This document shows positions 6,938 to 14,285 of a stretch of 18,311 bases of DNA, one piece after another; position 1 is the first letter of the stretch; each line of letters begins with the position of its first letter. Origin of the DNA: JBBCJM01 sp037190175 (GTDB lineage Bacteria; Pseudomonadota; Alphaproteobacteria; Rhodobacterales; Rhodobacteraceae); NCBI GenBank assembly GCA_037190175.1, contig JBBCJM010000072.1, forward strand, positions 1 through 18,311, read 5' to 3'. The notes below the pieces were generated by a model that did not search any database, had not been told where the DNA came from, and saw only the letters and a list, made by a program, of their open reading frames with translations. A program made the translations under genes and the position numbers.

Positions 6938-7284
6938 AGGCCCCCTACCAGCCGGCCCGGGGCGATCTGATCTGGCTGGACTTCACCCCGCAGAGCGGAA
7001 CCGAGCAGGCCGGCCGCCGGCCCGCCCTCGTCCTGTCGGCGCGGGAGTTCAACATCGCCACCGGGCTGGCCTATGTCTGCCCGATCACCAGCAAGGGCAT
7101 GGGCAGCAGCTTCGAGGTTCCCCTGCCGCGCGGGGCGGGCGTGACGGGATTCGTGCTTTCGGACCACATGCGCAGCCTGGACTGGATCGCGCGGCAGGCC
7201 ACCTTCATCGCCACGGTCGCCGAGGAAACGCTGCGCGAGGTGCTGGGCCGGATAGAGGCGATCCTTTCCATCGAGATCACCTGA
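6934..7284 (+). CDS. mazF: MazF/PemK-type endoribonuclease toxin
   Basis: A 116-residue mRNA interferase. The GTG at 6934 overlaps the mazE stop as GTGA, and starting there gives the same 10-residue lead to the conserved GDLIW strand as E. coli MazF; a TTG one codon earlier (6931) is less likely. The family core is intact: GDLIWLDFTPQSGTEQAGRRP (pieces between 10 and 30), with Glu24 and Arg29 at the E. coli positions, and the catalytic-loop Thr52 in CPITSKG. FEVPLP (60-65) and VLSDHMRSLDW (74-84) follow. The toxin appears functional. An AAGGGGA RBS is present inside mazE. The pair lies alone between hmgA and the selenium genes, as expected of a mobile or addiction module, although no mobility gene is near. 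Confidence 0.93.
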   Translation: MKAPYQPARGDLIWLDFTPQSGTEQAGRRPALVLSAREFNIATGLAYVCPITSKGMGSSFEVPLPRGAGVTGFVLSDHMRSLDWIARQATFIATVAEETLREVLGRIEAILSIEIT

Positions 7285-7302
7285 GACTTCACCTGCAACG
7301 CA

Positions 7303-7370
7303 CCGATTTCTTTAAAGAAATCGGGCCGGAGCCTTCAAAGGCTCCGCGCCGGAGTTTTCGAAAACTCCGG
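7303..7370. terminator. Cluster of three palindromes, probable bidirectional terminator
   Basis: Three separate stem-loops stand in a row between the converging mazF and selD genes. The first (7303-7324) is a perfect 22-bp palindrome with half-site CCGATTTCTTT. The second (7327-7346) has 9-bp arms CGGAGCCTT/AAGGCTCCG with a 2-bp centre. The third (7349-7370) is a perfect 22-bp palindrome with half-site CCGGAGTTTTC. The stems contain T and A runs, so each strand can form a GC-based hairpin with U-rich stretches. The position fits transcription termination in both directions. The lack of a long unpaired loop in the perfect palindromes is unusual and also allows a protein-binding or cruciform role. 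Confidence 0.6.
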
Positions 7371-7375
7371 TGGCC

Positions 7376-8425
7376 CTACCCCGCCACCCCCAGCCCCGCG
7401 CCCGGCTCCGCCCGGCCCACCACCGCGGCCTCGTCGAAGCCGTGCCGGCGGAAGCAGTCCAGCACCTCGCCCGCCGCCTCCTCGGCGCAGGCCACCAAGA
7501 GGCCGCCCGAGGTCTGCGGGTCGGTCAGCAGCGCCTGGTCCACCGCCGCGAACCCCGCGGGCAGCGCCACCTCGGCGCCGTAGCTGGCCCAGTTGCGCCC
7601 CGAGGCGCCGGTGATCATCCCCGCCTCGGCCAGCCCCCGGGCGCCGTCCAACAGCGGCACCGACGCCCAGTCCAGCACCAGCCGCAGGCCGGAGGCGCGC
7701 GCCATCTCCAGCGCGTGCCCGGCCAGGCCGAAGCCGGTCACGTCGGTCATCGCCCGCACCCCGGGCAGGCGGGCCAGATCCGGGCCGGGGGTGTTCAGCC
7801 GGGTGGTGGTGGCGATCATCCGGGCATAGCCCCCGGCATCGAGAGCCCCCTTCTTCAGCGCCGCCGAGAACACCCCCACCCCCAGCGGCTTGCCCAGCAC
7901 CAGCACGTCGCCGGCCTGCGCGCCGCCGTTGCGCATCAGGTGCCGGGGGTCCACCAGCCCCAGCGCCACGAGGCCATAGATCGCCTCGACCGAATCGATG
8001 GTATGCCCGCCCGCCACCGGGATGCCCGCGGCGCGGCAGGCGGCGGCGCCGCCGTCGAGGATGCGGCCGATGGTGGCGGTGGACAGCACCCCCACCGGCA
8101 TCCCCACGATGGCCAGCGCCAGGATCGGGGTGCCGCCCATGGCATAGACATCCGAGATCGCGTTGGTGGCGGCGATGCGGCCGAAGTCGTGCGGGTCGTC
8201 CACCACCGGCATGAAGAAATCGGTGGTGGCGACCAGCGCCTGATGCTCGTTCAGCCGCCAGACCGCGGCGTCGTCCGAAGTCTCGATCCCCACCAGCAGC
8301 GCCTCGGGCGCGGCCAGGCCGTTCACCCCGCGCAGGATGCCCGACAGCACGCCGGGCGCGATCTTGCAGCCGCAGCCCCCGCCGTGGGAGAGCGAGGTCA
8401 GCCGGGGTTCGGATGCGATGTCCAT
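7376..8425 (-). CDS. selD: Selenide, water dikinase (selenophosphate synthase)
   Basis: A 349-residue enzyme that makes selenophosphate from selenide and ATP, the selenium donor for MnmH and for selenocysteine synthesis. The N-terminal LSHGGGCGCKIAP (12-24) carries the catalytic Cys18 and Lys21, matching Cys17 and Lys20 of E. coli SelD; it is the cysteine form, not a selenocysteine form. The AIRS-type ATP-binding domains follow: TTDFFMPVVDDP, the NAISDVYAMGG segment, then AGGHTI and the C-terminal DVTGFGLAGH. Length agrees with the family. The ATG at 8425 is 28 bp inside the end of mnmH and has an AAGGAGA RBS. It is the last gene of a hisD-mnmH-selD series and ends near the palindrome cluster. 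Confidence 0.96.
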   Translation of the reverse strand: MDIASEPRLTSLSHGGGCGCKIAPGVLSGILRGVNGLAAPEALLVGIETSDDAAVWRLNEHQALVATTDFFMPVVDDPHDFGRIAATNAISDVYAMGGTPILALAIVGMPVGVLSTATIGRILDGGAAACRAAGIPVAGGHTIDSVEAIYGLVALGLVDPRHLMRNGGAQAGDVLVLGKPLGVGVFSAALKKGALDAGGYARMIATTTRLNTPGPDLARLPGVRAMTDVTGFGLAGHALEMARASGLRLVLDWASVPLLDGARGLAEAGMITGASGRNWASYGAEVALPAGFAAVDQALLTDPQTSGGLLVACAEEAAGEVLDCFRRHGFDEAAVVGRAEPGAGLGVAG

Positions 8426-9471
8426 CTCGTCTCCTTCACGGTTTCGGCCAGCCGGTCGGCCAGCCCGGGCAATGCCTCGGGGGCGAGCGAAGAGGTGGCG
8501 AGTTCGGTCACCGGCACCGCCGCCCGCGCCCGGTGGCGGGCATAGCGCGGATCATAATGCGCCTCCATCAGCGTCTCGGCCAGCGCGGTGAAGGCCCCCG
8601 CGGCCGCCATCGCCTGCCATTCGCCGATGCGTTCGGCGGCGTGGAAGGGGCGCAGGGCGTCGATCACTTCGGCCAGCCGGGCGGGATCGGCGGTGATGTC
8701 GGCATAGGCGCGGGTCAGGTAGGCGGCGCGTTCCTCGCGCGGCGCCGCGATGGCGATCCGCGGGGCCGCCTGCATCGCGGCCCAGAGCCGCGGCGGCAGT
8801 CGGCATTCGCCGACCTTGGCGCTCTCGGCCTCCACCACCACCGGGCGCGCGGGGTCCAGGCCCGCCAGCGCCATCGCCAATTGCCCCTCGAAGCGCCGCT
8901 GCGAGGGCTGCGGCCCCAGCGCCCCGAACAGCGAGCCGCGGTGGTTGGCCAGCCCCTCCAGATCCACGGCCTGCACCCCGCGGGCCGCCAGCAGGCGCAA
9001 AAGTTCCGTCTTGGCCGAGCCGGTGTTGCCGTCCAGCACGACTACCGGCGCGGGCACCGGATCGTCGTAGAGCGCGCGCACCACCAGCCCGCGCCAGGCC
9101 TTGTATCCGCCCGCCAGCCGCTCCACCCGCCAGCCGATCTGGGAAAGGATGGTGGCGAAGGAGCCCGACCGCTGCCCGCCGCGCCAGCAATAGACCAAGG
9201 GCCGCCAGCCGCCGGGCTTGTCGGCCAGCCGCCCCAGCAGATGCGCCGCGGCGTTCTGCGCCACCAGCGCCGCGCCCAGCTTGCGGGCGGCGAAGGGGGA
9301 GACCTGGTGGTAGATGGTGCCGACGCGCACCCGTTCGGCATCGCTCAGCACCGGCAGGTTCACCGCACCCGGCAGATGATCCTCGGCATATTCCGCCGGC
9401 GAGCGCACGTCGATCACCTCGTCGAAGCCGAGGCCGGCCAGTTCGGTCAGCGAGGCGAGGCCAAGCGCCAT
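8398..9471 (-). CDS. mnmH: tRNA 2-selenouridine synthase
   Basis: A 357-residue two-domain enzyme (SelU/YbbB) that replaces sulfur with selenium at the wobble 2-thiouridine of tRNA for Lys, Glu and Gln, by a geranylated intermediate, using SelD's selenophosphate. The N-terminal rhodanese domain has VIDVRSPAEYAEDHLPGAVN (19-38) and the catalytic Cys95 in YCWRGGQRS. The C-terminal P-loop domain begins with GNTGSAKT (148-155), where the usual second-last glycine before Lys-Thr is alanine, and contains VVVEAESAKVGE. The start is the ATG at 9471, sharing one base with the hisD stop (TGATG); there is little RBS, so it depends on hisD translation. Its 3' end overlaps selD by 28 bp. Confidence 0.95.
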   Translation of the reverse strand: MALGLASLTELAGLGFDEVIDVRSPAEYAEDHLPGAVNLPVLSDAERVRVGTIYHQVSPFAARKLGAALVAQNAAAHLLGRLADKPGGWRPLVYCWRGGQRSGSFATILSQIGWRVERLAGGYKAWRGLVVRALYDDPVPAPVVVLDGNTGSAKTELLRLLAARGVQAVDLEGLANHRGSLFGALGPQPSQRRFEGQLAMALAGLDPARPVVVEAESAKVGECRLPPRLWAAMQAAPRIAIAAPREERAAYLTRAYADITADPARLAEVIDALRPFHAAERIGEWQAMAAAGAFTALAETLMEAHYDPRYARHRARAAVPVTELATSSLAPEALPGLADRLAETVKETRWTSHPNPG

Positions 9472-10772
9472 CAACCGTTCAGCCGGTCGAGCCGCGCCCG
9501 CACGCTCAGCCCATGCGCCTGCAACCCCTCGCTGATCGCCAGCCGCTCGGCCGCCGGGCCGATGGCGGCCAGCGCGGCGGGGGTCATGCGGGCCAAGGTG
9601 GTGCGCTTCATGAAGTCGAGCACGGAAAGGCCCGAGGAGAACCGCGCCGAGCGCGCGGTGGGCAGCACATGGTTCGGCCCGCCCACATAGTCGCCCACCG
9701 CCTCGGGGGTGAAGGCGCCCAGGAAGATGGCGCCGGCGTGGCGGATCCGGCGCGAAAGCGCCTCGGGGTCGGCGACCAGCAGTTCCAGATGCTCGGGCGC
9801 CACCCGGTCGGACAAAGCGGCGGCCTCGGCCAGGTCGCGGGTCACGATCACCGCGCCATGCGCAGCCCAGGAGGCGCCGGCGATGGCCCGGCGTTCCAGC
9901 GTCTCCAGCCGCCGCTCCACCGCCGCGGCCACGGCTTGGCCGAAGGCGGCGTCGGGGGTGATCAGGATCGCCTGCGCGCTCTCGTCATGCTCGGCCTGGC
10001 TCAGCAGGTCCAGCGCCACCCAGTCGGGATCGTTGTCGGCGTCCGCGATCACCAGCACCTCCGACGGGCCGGCGATCATGTCGATGCCCACCTGCCCGAA
10101 CACCCGCCGCTTGGCCGCCGCCACCCAGGCGTTGCCGGGGCCGGTGATCTTGTCCACCGGGCGGATGGTCCCGGTGCCGAAGGCCAGCGCCGCCACCGCC
10201 TGCGCCCCGCCGATGCGGTAGATCGTGTCCACCCCGGCCAGCCGCGCCGCCAGCAGCACCAGCGGATTGGCCTGCCCGTCGGGCGTGGGGCAGGCGATCA
10301 CCAGCCGCTCCACCCCCGCCACCCGGGCCGGGATGGCATTCATCAGCACCGAGGAGGGATAGGAGGCGAGCCCCCCCGGCACATAGAGCCCGGCCGAGGC
10401 CACCGGGGTCCAGCGCCAGCCCAGGGTGGCGCCGGCGGCATCGGTCCAGGACTCGTCCCGGGGCAGCTGCCGTTCGTGATAGGCGCGGATGCGGGCGGCG
10501 GCGAGTTCCAGCGCGGCGCGGTCCTCGGGCGTCACGGCGGCGATGGCGGCGTCGATCTCGGCCGGGGTGAAGGCCAGCTTGTCGGGCGTCAGCGACAGCC
10601 GGTCCCAGCGCGCGGTCATCTCGATGAGCGCGGCATCGCCGCGGGCGCGCACCTCGGCGATGATGGCGGCGACCGCGGTGTCCACCTCCTCGGCCACCTC
10701 GCGCTTCTGGGCCAGCAGGGCGGCAAAGGCGGCCTCGAAGCCGGCCTCGGCGGTGGAGAGGAACTGCGGCAT
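9471..10772 (-). CDS. hisD: Histidinol dehydrogenase
   Basis: A 433-residue zinc enzyme that oxidises L-histidinol to L-histidine in two NAD-dependent steps, the end of the histidine pathway. The family landmarks are present: LYVPGG (129-134), IGGAQAVAALAFGT (187-200), KITGPGN (208-214), IAGPSEVLVIAD (233-244), and the zinc/catalytic residues Gln259, His262, Glu327, His328, Asp361 and His420, corresponding to E. coli Q259, H262, E326, H327, D360 and H419. The ATG at 10772 has a GAGGCGA RBS. It is the first gene of the operon shown here; no other his gene is in the window. Linkage to mnmH and selD has no obvious metabolic reason. Confidence 0.97.
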   Translation of the reverse strand: MPQFLSTAEAGFEAAFAALLAQKREVAEEVDTAVAAIIAEVRARGDAALIEMTARWDRLSLTPDKLAFTPAEIDAAIAAVTPEDRAALELAAARIRAYHERQLPRDESWTDAAGATLGWRWTPVASAGLYVPGGLASYPSSVLMNAIPARVAGVERLVIACPTPDGQANPLVLLAARLAGVDTIYRIGGAQAVAALAFGTGTIRPVDKITGPGNAWVAAAKRRVFGQVGIDMIAGPSEVLVIADADNDPDWVALDLLSQAEHDESAQAILITPDAAFGQAVAAAVERRLETLERRAIAGASWAAHGAVIVTRDLAEAAALSDRVAPEHLELLVADPEALSRRIRHAGAIFLGAFTPEAVGDYVGGPNHVLPTARSARFSSGLSVLDFMKRTTLARMTPAALAAIGPAAERLAISEGLQAHGLSVRARLDRLNG

Positions 10773-10966
10773 GGTCGCCTCGCGGCTCTGGGAATGCGGC
10801 GCAGATAGCCCGGCCCGGCGCGGGGCTCAAGGCGGAGCAAGGGAAAAGGCATTCGCTTCGACTCCCTCCCGCTTCTCTTTCGAGCCCCAAATATCCTCGG
10901 GGGGTCCGGGGGGCAGACAGCCCCCCGGCGCTTGCCGCCGGACCGACGCCGGACAGAAGGCCACCC
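10773..10966. other. Intergenic region between hisD and the RTX gene
   Basis: A 194-bp gap between two genes that both run on the minus strand. It holds one copy of the GC-rich repeat (10889-10932), which ends the RTX transcript, and the leader of hisD. Apart from the RBS of hisD I see no clear promoter element; the stretch 10840-10885 is less GC-rich and is the most likely place for a hisD promoter. Confidence 0.4.
10889..10932. repeat. 44-nt stem-loop repeat, copy 1; probable terminator of the RTX gene
   Basis: This 44-nt unit matches 17319-17362 at 43 of 44 positions, and an inverted, more diverged copy lies at 17229-17270. It contains a perfect 9-bp stem CCGGGGGGC/GCCCCCCGG with an AGACA loop (10906-10928), bounded on one side by AAATATCC. 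Read on the minus strand just after the RTX gene, the stem is followed by a GGATATTT tail, so it may end transcription although it has no long U-tract. From memory such elements are widespread in Rhodobacterales chromosomes. Confidence 0.75.
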
Positions 10967-13900
10967 TCAGACGAAGATGAAATCGCCGGCGTCGAGCTGG
11001 CCGGGCAGCACGCCTTCCAGCACGATCACATGGCCGGCCCAGCGGATTTCGGTCTGCGGCACGCCGCCCGCCGCCGCGGCGGTCAGGTCCAGCGCCGCGA
11101 AGCGGGCCGCGGCCGTGGCGCCGGGGATGCCGGCCAGCTGCAGCCGGTCGAGGTCGGGGGTGAAGTCGCCCACCACGTCGCGCTCGCCCGCCGTCCAGGC
11201 CGCGAAGACGAAGACATCCGCCCCCGCGCCGCCGTAGAGCAGGTCGTTGCCCGGCCCGCCGTTGATGCGGTCGGCCCCGTCCCCGCCCCAGATCGTGTCG
11301 CTGCCCGGCCCGCCGGCCAGGAAATCCGCCCCCGCGCCGCCATGGATCAGGTCGTGGCCCTCGCCGCCGCCGATGGTGTCGTTGCCGTCCTCGCCGTGCA
11401 GCGTGTCGTTGCCCAGGCCGCCGCCGATCGAATCGTGCCCCGGCCCGCCGAAGACCAGATCGTTGTCGAAGCTGGCCGCGATGGTGTCGTGGCCCGCGCC
11501 GCCCCAGAGCGTGTCGTGGCCCCAGCCGCCGCCCAGCACGTCGTCGCCGGCGTCGCCATGGACCTGATCGTTGCTCTGCCCGCCGCCGATGGTGTCGTTG
11601 CCCTCGCCGCCGTAGAGCGTGTCGCGGCCCGGCCCGCCGCCCATGTTGTCGCGCCCGGCGCCGCCATAGGCCAGGTCGTCGCCCTCGGCGCAGGCGATCT
11701 CGTCGTCGCCCTCCTCGCCGTGGATGGTGTCGTGGCCCGCCCCGCCCTTCAGCGAATCGTTGCCGGGGCCACCGTGCAGCAGGTCGTTGCCGTCGCCGCC
11801 TTCCAGCCAGTCGTTGCCCTCGCGCCCCTCCAGCGTGTCGTGGCCCGCGCCGCCGTAAAGCCGGTTGGCCCCGGCGTCGCCGGAGAGGTGGTCGGCAAGG
11901 CCCGTGCCCTCGATCATCTCGACGCCCGAGGCCACATGGCCGGCCGCCCAGCCGGTGTTCGCCGCGGGCACCAGCAGGTCGAGCCTGATGCCCGTGGGGG
12001 CGGCGGCATAGCTCAGCCGGTCGGTCCCCTCGCCCCCGTACCACTGGGTCGCCCCCGGCCCGGCCAGCATCAGGTCGTCGCCCGGCCCGCCATAGACGGT
12101 ATCGCTGCCCTCGCCCGGGTCCAGCGTGTCGTTGCCCTCGCCGCCCTCCAGCACGTCGTTGCCCGCGCCGCCGTAGAGCAGGTCGTGGCCCGCATCCCCC
12201 ATCAGCAGGTCGCGCCCCGCCCCGCCGAAAAGGGTGTCGTTGCCGTCCCCGCCCGACAGCGTGTCGTCGCCGTCGCGCCCCTCCAGCCGGTCGGCGCCGC
12301 CGCCGCCCCAGATGTCGTTGGCCGCCGCGTCGCCCGCCAGCGTGTCGGCATGGGCCGAGCCGATCAGCCCCTCGAGGGAGAGATAGCTGTCGCCCGCCGC
12401 CTCGCCCGTGTTGGCGGCGGGGTCGGTCAGGTCGGCGCGCAGCCCGGCGGCGGCGCCGGCATAGCTCGCGATGTCGAAGCCCACGCCGCCCTCCAGCAGG
12501 TCCGCGCCGGGGCCGCCCTCCAGGATGTCGCGCCCCGCCCCGCCGCGCAGGGTGTCGTCGCCCGGCCCGCCGAACAGGAAGTCGTCGCCGTTGCCGCCCG
12601 ACAGCCGGTCGTGGCCATCGCCCCCGATCAGCGTGTCGGCGCCGTCGCCGCCGTTCAGCGTGTCGTCGCCCGCCGTGCCCTCCAGCCGGTCGGGGCCCGG
12701 GCCGCCGTCGCGCAGGAGGCCGCCGCCCGGCGGCGGGGGGTCGGGGGGCGGCGGGTCGGGGTCGACCAGCGGCATCCGGGTCAGCGGCACCAGGGCCATC
12801 GCCCGCACCTGCGCCTCGGTCAGCGGCTGGCCGCTGGCGGTGACGATGGTCAGCCGCTCGGCCATGAAGGCGATGACGGCGCCGTTGGCGGTGGGGGTGA
12901 CGCTGAGCTGCGCGGTGTTGCGCAGCCAGGGCCAGAGCGACAGGTCGATCCGGTCCACCCCCGGCTGGAAGTCCAGGATGGTGTCGGGCTGGCCGTCCGC
13001 GGTCAGCACGAAGAGATCGGCCCCCGCCCCGCCGCGCAGGCTATCCGCCCCCGGCCCGTCCAGCAGGATGTCCTCGCCCGGCCCGCCCTCCAGCAGGCCC
13101 GGGCCGGTGGAGGCGAACATCTGCCCCGCGGCCCCCGCGGTCGGGCCTGTCAGCGGGATGCGCAGGAGCGTCAGCCCCGCCTCGGCGCCCGAGGCGACCA
13201 GCACCTGGATCTCGTCGCCCACGCGCAGCATCTCGATGGCCGAGACATTGGCCAGCCCCATGGCCGCGGTATCGGCCAGGGTGGCGAGGTGGATCAGCCG
13301 CCCCCCCGGCGCGAGGGTGAAGAGCGAGATCCCCTCGTCCGCCCCCGCGGCCAGGATGAAGGCGCGGTCGCCCACGTTCAGCGCGTCCAGCACCGTGGCG
13401 CCGGCAAAGCGGGTGCCGAGGTCGTCGATCACATGGTCGGTCAGGGTGAGCCCGCCGTCCGCCCCCACCCGCATGACCGAGAGGCTGGAGGATCCGGCGG
13501 CGGCCGCCACCAGATAGGTCTCGCCCCCCACCTGCACCGCGCGCAGGGCGGTCGGCGCCTGCACCGGCAGCCCGCCGGCCTGCCCCAGCACCGCGACCTG
13601 GGTCAGCCCCCCGCCGGGGCCGAGCTGCCAGCCGGTGATCCCGTGCTCGCGCCCCGAGGCGGCGTAGAGAAAGGTCTGCCCGCCCGCCTGCACGGCGGCC
13701 AGCGCGGCGATCCCGGCGGCAAGGCTGCCCGCGGTGTCGGCGACCGTGGCGCGCAGCACCGGCGCGGCCCCGGCGGGCAGTTCGTGCACCGCCAGCCCCT
13801 GCCCGTCCGGCCGGGCCGAGAACAGCCAGGTCGCCCCGTGCGCCTGCGCCGCCGCCATCTTCACCATCTGCCCCGGCGTGGTGTTGGTGGCCGAGAGAAA

Positions 13901-14188
13901 GGTGGTCAGCGAGGCGCCCCCGGTCAGCCCCGCCAGCCCCGGCATCTCGGCCAGAACCGAGCCCGCCACCCCGTCGACCCCCAGCGCGACCCGCGCCCCG
14001 CCGTGCGCGGCAAAGCCGGTCTCGGCCCCCACCGCGCCCGCCGCCGCCCGCAGCGTGACCGATTCCCGGGTGACGTGGTTGACGACGCGGAAGCCCGACC
14101 CGTCCGCCGTGGCCACGATCTCGACATGCACCGAGGGCTGCGCGAACCGAACCCCCTGCACGGTCCCGATCAGCTCCAGCCGATGCAT
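10967..14188 (-). CDS. Large RTX (hemolysin-type calcium-binding) secreted protein
   Basis: A protein of 1073 residues (1076 if the ATG at 14197 is used; 14188 has better RBS spacing after AGGGGG). There is no N-terminal signal peptide. Residues 1-360 are rich in regularly spaced hydrophobic strands (ALRAVQVGGETYLVAAA, VLDALNVGDRAFILAAG) suggesting a beta-propeller-like domain. A small RTX block (GGPGEDILLDGPGADSL) follows at about 363-393, then a proline-rich linker near 475-490. About 44 nonapeptides of the GGxGxDxLx type occupy roughly 493-996, interrupted twice by an AANTGxAAG spacer module that ends in a leucine/glycine segment. The C-terminus has a serralysin-like GDFTPDLDRLQLAG and ends in DFIFV, as expected for type I secretion. 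Function after export (adhesin, S-layer-like, matrix or enzyme) is unknown; no exporter gene is adjacent. Confidence 0.9.
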   Translation of the reverse strand: MHRLELIGTVQGVRFAQPSVHVEIVATADGSGFRVVNHVTRESVTLRAAAGAVGAETGFAAHGGARVALGVDGVAGSVLAEMPGLAGLTGGASLTTFLSATNTTPGQMVKMAAAQAHGATWLFSARPDGQGLAVHELPAGAAPVLRATVADTAGSLAAGIAALAAVQAGGQTFLYAASGREHGITGWQLGPGGGLTQVAVLGQAGGLPVQAPTALRAVQVGGETYLVAAAAGSSSLSVMRVGADGGLTLTDHVIDDLGTRFAGATVLDALNVGDRAFILAAGADEGISLFTLAPGGRLIHLATLADTAAMGLANVSAIEMLRVGDEIQVLVASGAEAGLTLLRIPLTGPTAGAAGQMFASTGPGLLEGGPGEDILLDGPGADSLRGGAGADLFVLTADGQPDTILDFQPGVDRIDLSLWPWLRNTAQLSVTPTANGAVIAFMAERLTIVTASGQPLTEAQVRAMALVPLTRMPLVDPDPPPPDPPPPGGGLLRDGGPGPDRLEGTAGDDTLNGGDGADTLIGGDGHDRLSGGNGDDFLFGGPGDDTLRGGAGRDILEGGPGADLLEGGVGFDIASYAGAAAGLRADLTDPAANTGEAAGDSYLSLEGLIGSAHADTLAGDAAANDIWGGGGADRLEGRDGDDTLSGGDGNDTLFGGAGRDLLMGDAGHDLLYGGAGNDVLEGGEGNDTLDPGEGSDTVYGGPGDDLMLAGPGATQWYGGEGTDRLSYAAAPTGIRLDLLVPAANTGWAAGHVASGVEMIEGTGLADHLSGDAGANRLYGGAGHDTLEGREGNDWLEGGDGNDLLHGGPGNDSLKGGAGHDTIHGEEGDDEIACAEGDDLAYGGAGRDNMGGGPGRDTLYGGEGNDTIGGGQSNDQVHGDAGDDVLGGGWGHDTLWGGAGHDTIAASFDNDLVFGGPGHDSIGGGLGNDTLHGEDGNDTIGGGEGHDLIHGGAGADFLAGGPGSDTIWGGDGADRINGGPGNDLLYGGAGADVFVFAAWTAGERDVVGDFTPDLDRLQLAGIPGATAAARFAALDLTAAAAGGVPQTEIRWAGHVIVLEGVLPGQLDAGDFIFV
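11220..12710 (-). repeat. Degenerate 27-bp tandem repeat region encoding RTX nonapeptides
   Basis: Within the RTX gene the DNA shows a repeating pattern of about 27 bp (three copies of a 9-codon unit per 81 bp), visible as recurring GTCGTTGCC/GTCGTGGCC triplets on the plus strand. It is interrupted by two non-repeating spacers at about 11890-12010 and 12320-12470. Units vary at nearly every third position, so recent array expansion is not evident. The repeats bind calcium in the protein. Confidence 0.85.
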
Positions 14189-14285
14189 CCGCCCCATACC
14201 CCCTGCCGCCACGCGCGGGGGCAAGGATCGCGCGGGGGGCCTAAGGGGCGGCTAAGCGCGGGCGGCGCGGCGCGGGTATCTACCT

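Noticed and set aside
7376..8425. Possible selenocysteine codon or SECIS-like element in selD
   Set aside because: The catalytic position is cysteine and there is no in-frame TGA within the gene.
8413..9690. 425-codon open frame on the plus strand opposite mnmH and hisD
   Set aside because: Shadow frame spanning the junction of two certain minus-strand genes, with His/Arg/Gln-rich composition.
9513..10808. 431-codon open frame on the plus strand opposite hisD
   Set aside because: Composition is Gly/His/Arg-rich without motifs, while hisD has all catalytic residues on the other strand.
11220..12710. CRISPR-like or satellite appearance of the 27-bp periodic DNA
   Set aside because: The period is a multiple of three, units are degenerate mainly at third codon positions, there are no unique spacers, and translation gives calcium-binding nonapeptides.
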